A stretch of 5,625 nucleotides of DNA from Deltaproteobacteria bacterium (GTDB taxonomy: Bacteria; Myxococcota_A; Polyangia; Polyangiales; Ga0077539): the NCBI GenBank assembly GCA_947494865.1, contig CANMAT010000308.1, positions 1-5,625 on the forward strand, read 5' to 3'. Numbering within the stretch: position 1 is the stretch's first letter; every line of letters starts with the position of its first letter. A program made the translations under genes and the position numbers. Positions 1 to 5,625 of the stretch are shown in pieces. Under the pieces are notes generated by a model. It saw only the letters and a program-made list of their open reading frames with translations. It was not told where the DNA came from and made no database searches.

Positions 1-102
1 GTGGTCACGTGGCACGGCTTCGGGGGGCTGCTCGAGGGGTACTCTTGCGTGCGTCGCACCTACGTGCGCAACACGGCGCTCGAGTGTCTGGTGCGGGTGT
101 AG
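1..102 (+). CDS. C-terminal end of an unidentified plus-strand gene (partial)
   Basis: The first reading frame is open from the window edge to a TAG stop at 100-102 and gives 33 residues starting VVTWHGFGG and ending ALECLVRV. Thirty of its 33 codons end in G or C, matching the coding style of the clear genes here, and the other plus-strand frames show this less well. The piece has two cysteines (residues 16 and 29), which would suit an exported, disulfide-bonded protein, but it is too short to assign to a family. It converges with the glycosyltransferase gene, whose stop lies 53 bases away. The start and most of the protein lie outside the window. The alternative is that this is non-coding sequence that happens to be open. 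Confidence 0.5.
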   Translation: MVTWHGFGGLLEGYSCVRRTYVRNTALECLVRV

Positions 103-155
103 CGGGGGGAGAGAGCGAAAGGCGGAGGGAGCGCGGGAGGCGGAGGGAGAGCGGC
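103..155 (-). terminator. Possible Rho-type termination region after the glycosyltransferase gene
   Basis: The spacer between the two convergent genes is almost purely purine on the plus strand. The minus-strand transcript leaving the glycosyltransferase is therefore C- and U-rich and poor in G (for example CUCUCCCUCCGCCUCCC). C-rich, G-poor, unstructured RNA is the classical character of Rho loading sites. No hairpin followed by a U-run was seen, so an intrinsic terminator is not supported. The spacer also contains an 11-bp direct repeat, GGCGGAGGGAG, at 121-131 and 139-149 (18-bp period). Composition is the only evidence. Confidence 0.22.
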
Positions 156-1676
<1,521 letters not shown>

Positions 1677-1680
1677 CGGT

Positions 1681-1685
1681 TCCTC
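1681..1685 (-). promoter_or_regulatory. Ribosome binding site deciding the glycosyltransferase start
   Basis: On the minus strand GAGGA lies 4 bases upstream of the ATG at 1676. A second purine block, GGAGG (1691-1695), lies 14 bases upstream. No comparable site was used to support the longer start at 1742. This is the main reason for preferring the 506-aa protein. Confidence 0.6.
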
Positions 1686-1795
1686 AGCGTCCTCCGGCGG
1701 ATTCGAGGGGCGTCTGTACCGCCATGCGGTCGCTCGACGCACCTTTCCGGCACCTCACGAAATCCGCGGAATCCATAGCCTTGAACCCCCCGTCG

Positions 1796-1811
1796 AAGTT
1801 GTCGCCAACTT
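1796..1811. promoter_or_regulatory. Perfect 16-bp dyad, candidate operator
   Basis: AAGTTG at 1796-1801 and CAACTT at 1806-1811 are exact inverted repeats around a TCGC centre. The dyad directly abuts the AT-rich island where candidate -10 elements lie for both strands. A dimeric DNA-binding protein here could control both directions. The half-site core GTTGTCG recurs 21 bp downstream, about two helical turns, so a second contact on the same face is possible. The arms also form a hairpin if transcribed, but no U-run follows that would suggest a terminator. Confidence 0.4.
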
Positions 1812-1836
1812 GTATTTTGTTGTCGGCGACTGTCAC
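1809..1836 (-). promoter_or_regulatory. Candidate sigma-70-like promoter for the glycosyltransferase
   Basis: Reading the minus strand, GTGACA (1836-1831; 5 of 6 matches to TTGACA) is followed after 16 bases by TACAAG (1814-1809; 4 of 6 matches to TATAAT, lacking the usual final T). Transcription would begin near 1802, inside the dyad, leaving a leader of about 125 bases. The -10 match is imperfect, and promoters in GC-rich deltaproteobacteria are hard to call by eye. Confidence 0.25.
1813..1818 (+). promoter_or_regulatory. Candidate -10 element for the lipoprotein gene
   Basis: TATTTT lies in the AT-rich island and keeps the three most important -10 positions (T1, A2, T6). TG directly precedes it, close to but not at extended -10 spacing. 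No good -35 hexamer is found 16-18 bases upstream (CCGTCG or neighbours), so it would need an activator, or the call is wrong. Transcription would begin near 1825 with a leader of about 46 bases. Confidence 0.25.
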
Positions 1837-1841
1837 CCGGC

Positions 1842-1865
1842 GCCCGTCCCGTACTAGCAACGGGC
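1842..1865 (+). other. Leader hairpin just before the lipoprotein start codon
   Basis: GCCCGT (1842-1847) can pair with ACGGGC (1860-1865). The next CCCGT copy (1848-1852) can pair with the same ACGGG (1860-1864) through a 7-base loop, so two alternative hairpins compete. The stem ends 5 bases before the ATG at 1871, where a Shine-Dalgarno sequence would normally sit, and none is present. The structure may affect translation of the lipoprotein, or it may be chance in GC-rich sequence. Confidence 0.25.
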
Positions 1866-1870
1866 TTGTG

Positions 1871-2722
1871 ATGAAGCCCCGCACCACGCTGGCTGTGCTG
1901 CTCTCGCTCGCGCTCTCGCAGTGCAGCGCCGACCCCTACCGCGGCGCGCGCGCCACGCGGGTGAGCCGCGAGCTGCGCGTCGTGACCCGCCGCCCGCGCG
2001 CCGACGCGTACTTCGCCGCCGTGCACGGGTACCAGCACGCGCTCGGCCTCGTCGACGGGCGCCGCGCCGACCTCTTCACGGCCCTCGCGCGCACGCTCGG
2101 CAAGCTCCCCAACGCCGACCGCGTCGACCTCGAGGGCGCCCTCCACGAGGCCCTCGAGGCCGCCCACGCCACGCGCGTGCGGGTGCGCCTCGCGCCCTTC
2201 GTGGGCGACGAAGACCCGCGCGTCGAGGCGTGGTTCCGCGCGGTCAGCGCGCCCGCGGCCGAGGCCGACATCCACACCGCGATCGACGCGCGCTTCGCCG
2301 ACGTCGAGGCCTCCGTCGAGCTCACCCTCACGCCCGACGCGGGGGCCGACGCCCTCGCGCCCGCGCTCGACGTGATGGCGCGGGTGATCCGCGAGGCCGA
2401 GGCCACGCGGCGCTGCATGGCGCGCCTCGCGCAGCCGCTGCCGCCGGTGCTGTCCGACGAGGCGACCGCGCGCGCCGACGCGCCCGACTACGCGGCGGAG
2501 TTCGCGGCCGCGCAGATCTCCGTGCAGGGCTTTCACGCGCGGGCGACCATGTACGTGCAAGAGAGCGCGCGCGTCCCGCAGTGGGCCGACCTCGCGCTCA
2601 ACCTCTCGGTGGGCGACGGCTCCGAACCCTCGGACGAGGACGACGACATCGACGCCGGCGCGCCCGACGAGGCGCCGCAATCACCGCCCGAAAGTGGACG
2701 CCCCGACGCCCCCCAACCATAG
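1871..2722 (+). CDS. Putative lipoprotein of unknown function
   Basis: The 283-aa product starts MKPRTTLAVLLSLALSQC: basic residues, a short hydrophobic core, then a lipobox-like LSQC with Cys18. It is probably exported and lipid-anchored. Glutamine at the -1 position is unusual (normally G, A or S), so ordinary signal peptidase I cleavage is an alternative. The body (about 22-245) is rich in Ala, Arg and acidic residues and looks largely helical, for example 82-101 and 158-188. The C-terminus (about 250-283) is an acidic, proline-rich low-complexity tail with an SDEDDDIDAG core, likely disordered. I do not recognise a family or catalytic motif. The frame stays open upstream to a GTG at 1667, but that extension lacks codon bias and would bury the signal peptide, so the ATG at 1871 is preferred although no clear ribosome binding site precedes it. 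The gene is divergent from the glycosyltransferase and 27 bases upstream of the next plus-strand gene. Confidence 0.75.
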   Translation: MKPRTTLAVLLSLALSQCSADPYRGARATRVSRELRVVTRRPRADAYFAAVHGYQHALGLVDGRRADLFTALARTLGKLPNADRVDLEGALHEALEAAHATRVRVRLAPFVGDEDPRVEAWFRAVSAPAAEADIHTAIDARFADVEASVELTLTPDAGADALAPALDVMARVIREAEATRRCMARLAQPLPPVLSDEATARADAPDYAAEFAAAQISVQGFHARATMYVQESARVPQWADLALNLSVGDGSEPSDEDDDIDAGAPDEAPQSPPESGRPDAPQP

Positions 2723-2737
2723 AGTCATCCCATGCAA

Positions 2738-2742
2738 GGGAG
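2738..2742 (+). promoter_or_regulatory. Strong ribosome binding site of the 104-aa gene
   Basis: GGGAG within AAGGGAGAG lies 7 bases before the ATG at 2750. This spacing favours that start over the in-frame ATG at 2732, which lies upstream of the site and would make the purine block coding. The contrast with the lipoprotein, which has no visible site, suggests the small protein may be translated more efficiently from the shared message. Confidence 0.7.
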
Positions 2743-2749
2743 AGCGCTC

Positions 2750-3064
2750 ATGGGCTACAAGGGGACTGAACGGCGCATTCACCGCGTGTACGTGACCCGC
2801 AACACCGAGTACCACATTCGTGGCGCCGTCTGCGTGGGCGTGCGCGACCTCCGCAACGACACGTGGTGCGAGGTTCACCCCGCCCTCGGGCGCTCGCTCG
2901 AGGGGGCGCTGCGGTACCTCGGCTCGGGCGTTCAGCCCGTGCTCGAGGAGCCGCGCATCGGCGACGCGATCTATTTTCGCAACGGCGAGCGCGACCTCGT
3001 CACGTCGCGCGTGCAGCGCATCGACCGCCCGCGCCTCGAGATCGTGCAGAGCTACCCGAGCTGA
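2750..3064 (+). CDS. Small soluble hypothetical protein with an N-terminal ERRxHR motif
   Basis: The 104-aa product starts MGYKGTERRIHRVYVTRN. It has no signal peptide or membrane segment, so it should be cytoplasmic. It alternates short strand-like runs (13-16, 26-31, 37-42, 73-77, 82-88, 96-100) with charged turns, consistent with a small beta-rich fold. Two cysteines (28 and 40) are present but no metal-binding pair pattern. The RRIHR segment (8-12) resembles the RxxxR c-di-GMP-binding motif at the start of PilZ domains, but the matching D/NxSxxG motif is not seen, so PilZ membership is only a suggestion. Coding is supported by strong GC3 bias and a good ribosome binding site. It follows the lipoprotein gene by 27 bases and is probably co-transcribed. 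Its stop lies two bases from the stop of the convergent hydrolase. I cannot assign a function. Confidence 0.82.
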   Translation: MGYKGTERRIHRVYVTRNTEYHIRGAVCVGVRDLRNDTWCEVHPALGRSLEGALRYLGSGVQPVLEEPRIGDAIYFRNGERDLVTSRVQRIDRPRLEIVQSYPS

Positions 3065-3070
3065 GCTCAG
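3061..3070. other. Palindrome carrying both convergent stop codons
   Basis: CTGAGCTCAG is a perfect 10-bp palindrome. Its left half holds the TGA of the plus-strand 104-aa gene (3062-3064) and its right half holds the TGA of the minus-strand hydrolase gene (3067-3069), separated by GC. There is therefore no intergenic space for a terminator between the two genes, and each transcript must end inside, or antisense to, its neighbour. The palindrome is too short to act as a terminator by itself and has no U-run. Confidence 0.6.
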
Positions 3071-5625
3071 GGCATACGCGCCTGCCACCCGTCGCCGTCG
3101 ACGTCGACGTACACCGGGTTGGTGTACCCGTAGGCGTCGCCCGCGCCCACCGGGGCGAGCGAGCCGCCGCGCACGAGCGCCACGTAGTGGCTGTCGCGCG
3201 CGGGGCGCAGGTGCACCGTCGCGCGCAGCCGCACCGCACCCGCGCGGCCCGGCGACTGCGCGTCGAGGGCCGTTGACCACCCGCTCGCACCGATCGTCGA
3301 CTGCGCGTTGTAGCCCCCGCGGCCGTCGCTCACGAGCGCGAGCGGACGGCCGTTTTCGAAGAGCACCAGCGAGCGCGCGTCGACCCACGGCGCGGCCTGC
3401 ACGTCGAGCTCGACGTCGAGCATCCCGCCCGTGGCGCGCACCACGTCGCCGGCGCCCATGTGCACCGCTCCGCCCGCGAGAATGCGCACCACCACGCCGT
3501 TGGACACCAGCACCCGCTGCGCGCGAATGGCCGCGGCGACCATGGCGTCGGTCACGCGCTCGGGGCGGTCTTCGCCCACCATCACGAGGTTGTGGGGCCA
3601 CCCCGAGCCGTTGTTGCGGCCGTGCGTGTCGCTGTTGCCGAGGGCGCAAACGCGGTCGCCGCGCGACACGAGCGCGAAGTAGTCGCGCAGCACGGGCACC
3701 GACGCGCCGCTGCGGCGCGCGGCCGACTGGATCATCGCGTCGGACTCGGCGGTGTACTGCTCGGGCGCGCCGAACGACTCGTTGACCTCGATGGCCTCCC
3801 AGCCGCGCGTCAGGGGCACGCGCCCTTCGAGGGTCACCGGGTCGAGGTTGATCGAGGTGAAGTAGCCCTTGAAGCCGTTGGAGCGCGGGTGCGACACGTG
3901 CAGAATGGGCCCGCCCGCCTCGGCGCGCACCTTGTCGAAGAGCTGCTGCGCGGTGAGGTCGGCCCAGTACTGCGCGCCGATGAGCGCGAAGGGGTCGGCG
4001 GGGTTCACCGTGAGGGGGTAGGCGTTGAAGTGCCCGAGGCCCACCACCGAGATCTCGTTGCCGCGCATGGCGTTGAACCACGGCGTGAGGCCCAGCGAGC
4101 GCACGCAGGGGCCGAAGTCGGTCACGTTGTCGTGGTCGGTGGTGGCGGCGTACTCGAGGCCCTCGGCCACGTTCTCGAGCACGCGGTTGCAGAGCGAGCG
4201 CGGCGCGTCGATGCTGCCCACCGTGTGCTGGTGCAGGTCGACCGACACCATGCCCGCGGTGTTCACCACGCGCGGGAGGTCGGCGCGCAGCGTGGCCTCG
4301 GCCCCGGCGGGCACCACCACGTCCATGAGGGCCACGTCGTACTCGTCGCCGCGCGAGACCGTCGCGCGGTAGCGCCCGGGCTTCACCGCGATGCGATCCT
4401 GGCCGTTCAACGTGTAGATGGCGCGGTGCAGCCCGAAGGCCTCGCTCTCGCCCTCGAGGTCGCCCATGGCGCCGTCGGGGGCCTCCACGTCCATGCCCCG
4501 GAGGCTCACCTTCACCGGGGCTCGCACGCGCGCGCCCATCGCGTCGAGCACGGCCACGTCGAGCACCAGCGTACCCGTGACGCCCGTGGTGGGCGTCGCC
4601 GTGGCCTCGGCGTCGTCGGCCACCGTGACGCTCACCGGCGCGCCGCGCGTGAGGCCGCGGTCCACCGCCACGAGCGAGTACGCGCCGGGCGTGAGGGCCA
4701 TGCGAAAGGCGCCGTCCATCTGGGCACGCGCCACCGAGCGCGCGGCGGCGCCGACGGCGTAGGCGCCGCGGTACGCGTACACGAGTGCGTTGGCCGTGGT
4801 GCGCCCCGTCACCACGCCGAAGGGCTCGCGGCGGGCGCGCAGCACGGGCTCGACGGCCGAGGCCACGTCGCCGTCGCCCACGGAGAAATACCGCGTGAAG
4901 CGCGCGGGCATGCCCTTGGCGGCGGTGACGGCGTTGTAGAGCCCCACGGTGCCCGAGGCGTCGACGACGGGCACGCTCATGGGCCCCTCGGCGGGCGCCA
5001 CGGCGTAGGAGACGTGGCGGTTGTTCTCGCCGGGGTCGCTCACGGCGGCGAGCCACGTGAGGGGCATCGAGGCGCGCGCGATGTCGCCGAAGCCCGTCTC
5101 GCCGTTGAAGAGCGTGAGCGCCGAGCCGAAGCCCAGAAAGTCGCCCGCGGCGCCGCCCGCGATGGCGTACCCGTCGAGCGACTGCGCCTCCGTCACCACC
5201 TCGAGCACGTCGCTGCCGGGGCGAAGAATGTAGTGCGTCACCATGCGCACGCCCTGCTCGCGCGCGAGGTTGTCGAGAATGCCCAGGATGCGGCTCGGCG
5301 CGTCGACGCCCACCACACGAATCGCCGCGGGCCGACCGTTCGAACCGTCGCACGCGACGACCACCTCGCGCACCGTCGACACGCGAAACGAGAACGCGGG
5401 AAAGGTCTCGCGGAAGAGATCCTGCCCTGGCTGCCCCGCCGGGCGCGTGCGGTCGGCGTCGATGAGGTTGCCGCCGTAGAGGCTGTACCCGATGGCGCGC
5501 CCCGCGCCCGCGTCGGTGACGCGCCCCTGCACCACGAAGCGCACGCGGCTGTTGTAGATCTTGAGGTGCCCCACGCGCCCCGAGGCCCCCTCGCCGCCGA
5601 TGAGCTCGCCCTCGGTGCGAACCAC
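3067..5625 (-). CDS. CehA/McbA-type PHP metallohydrolase, N-terminus cut by window edge
   Basis: The visible 852 residues end in a PHP-family metal-dependent hydrolase domain (about 455-715). Likely metal ligands are DLHQHT (463-468: D463, H465, H467), TTDHDN (495-500: D497, H498), GNEIS (E524), HVSHP (H576, H579) and GNSDTHG (663-669: D666, H668). The C-terminus ends with TNPVYVDVDGDGW (835-847), a typical CehA-like ending with a DxDxDG calcium-loop-like pattern. Ahead of the catalytic domain are a region with YGGNLIDAD (50-58; about 1-265) and two beta-sandwich-like modules (about 268-337 and 349-450), the first resembling carboxypeptidase-regulatory-like domains. Named relatives hydrolyse the carbamate ester carbaryl, but most members have unknown substrates, so only metal-dependent phosphoester, ester or similar hydrolysis can be proposed. 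The first in-window codon is GTG, but with no upstream sequence visible and an N-terminus that looks mid-domain, I treat the gene as truncated; a signal or lipoprotein peptide probably lies beyond the edge. Confidence 0.9.
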   Translation of the reverse strand: MVRTEGELIGGEGASGRVGHLKIYNSRVRFVVQGRVTDAGAGRAIGYSLYGGNLIDADRTRPAGQPGQDLFRETFPAFSFRVSTVREVVVACDGSNGRPAAIRVVGVDAPSRILGILDNLAREQGVRMVTHYILRPGSDVLEVVTEAQSLDGYAIAGGAAGDFLGFGSALTLFNGETGFGDIARASMPLTWLAAVSDPGENNRHVSYAVAPAEGPMSVPVVDASGTVGLYNAVTAAKGMPARFTRYFSVGDGDVASAVEPVLRARREPFGVVTGRTTANALVYAYRGAYAVGAAARSVARAQMDGAFRMALTPGAYSLVAVDRGLTRGAPVSVTVADDAEATATPTTGVTGTLVLDVAVLDAMGARVRAPVKVSLRGMDVEAPDGAMGDLEGESEAFGLHRAIYTLNGQDRIAVKPGRYRATVSRGDEYDVALMDVVVPAGAEATLRADLPRVVNTAGMVSVDLHQHTVGSIDAPRSLCNRVLENVAEGLEYAATTDHDNVTDFGPCVRSLGLTPWFNAMRGNEISVVGLGHFNAYPLTVNPADPFALIGAQYWADLTAQQLFDKVRAEAGGPILHVSHPRSNGFKGYFTSINLDPVTLEGRVPLTRGWEAIEVNESFGAPEQYTAESDAMIQSAARRSGASVPVLRDYFALVSRGDRVCALGNSDTHGRNNGSGWPHNLVMVGEDRPERVTDAMVAAAIRAQRVLVSNGVVVRILAGGAVHMGAGDVVRATGGMLDVELDVQAAPWVDARSLVLFENGRPLALVSDGRGGYNAQSTIGASGWSTALDAQSPGRAGAVRLRATVHLRPARDSHYVALVRGGSLAPVGAGDAYGYTNPVYVDVDGDGWQARMP

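Larger units (their letters stand above)
1677..1870. promoter_or_regulatory. Divergent intergenic control region
   Basis: These 194 bases separate the minus-strand glycosyltransferase from the plus-strand lipoprotein and must hold the promoters for both. The region is open in several frames, but none has the codon bias of the flanking genes. It contains the least GC-rich stretch of the window, a 17-base island at 1807-1823 with 13 A/T. It also contains a perfect dyad (1796-1811), a repeated GTTGTCG heptamer (1798-1804 and 1819-1825, 21 bp apart) and a leader hairpin next to the lipoprotein start. Compact overlapping divergent promoters controlled by one regulator would fit this layout; the regulator is not in the window. 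Confidence 0.6.

Noticed and set aside
1684..1887. 67-codon minus-strand open frame in the divergent region
   Set aside because: It starts inside the lipoprotein gene, shows mixed third-position use unlike the real genes, and crosses the AT-rich island. A leader peptide upstream of the synthase is conceivable, but no ribosome binding site was identified for it.
3096..3113. GTCGAC/GACGTC repeats near the hydrolase 3' end
   Set aside because: They are the codons of the VDVDGDG motif at the enzyme's C-terminus and need no separate explanation.
2681..5353. 890-codon minus-strand open frame overlapping the metallohydrolase
   Set aside because: It is out of frame with the PHP hydrolase, and its product is mostly Arg, Gly, Ala and His without any domain. 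It is a frame shadow of the real gene.

Overview
The window is very GC-rich, and its genes use almost only G or C at third codon positions. It holds a processive-type family 2 glycosyltransferase, a putative lipoprotein, a small conserved-looking soluble protein and a large CehA/McbA-type PHP metallohydrolase. This style fits a large-genome Myxococcota (deltaproteobacterial) chromosome. That placement is inferred from composition and gene types; there is no rRNA or other marker to prove it. No tRNA, rRNA, CRISPR array, insertion sequence or phage gene was seen.

Layout from left to right: (1) bases 1-102 look like the last 33 codons of a plus-strand gene entering from the left. (2) A 53-base strongly purine-rich spacer follows. 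(3) A minus-strand gene (156-1676) encodes a 506-aa membrane glycosyltransferase with all the D, D, D, QxxRW hallmarks of polysaccharide synthases. (4) A 194-base divergent intergenic region (1677-1870) contains an AT-rich island, a perfect 16-bp dyad and a leader hairpin. (5) A plus-strand gene (1871-2722) encodes a 283-aa putative lipoprotein of unknown function. It is followed 27 bases later by (6) a 104-aa hypothetical protein (2750-3064) with a strong ribosome binding site, probably in the same transcript. (7) A minus-strand gene (3067-5625) covers the rest; it is a PHP-domain metallohydrolase cut at its N-terminus by the right edge. It converges on gene 6 with only two bases between the stop codons.

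Functional picture: the glycosyltransferase probably makes and perhaps extrudes a beta-linked glycan at the inner membrane. The divergent lipoprotein and small protein share its control region, so they may be co-regulated, but nothing in their sequences proves a shared pathway. The metallohydrolase is probably an exported enzyme and appears to be a separate unit. No established defence, mobile or biosynthetic system is visible. The parts most worth following up are the compact divergent control region, the unassigned lipoprotein and small-protein pair, and the substrate of the PHP hydrolase.
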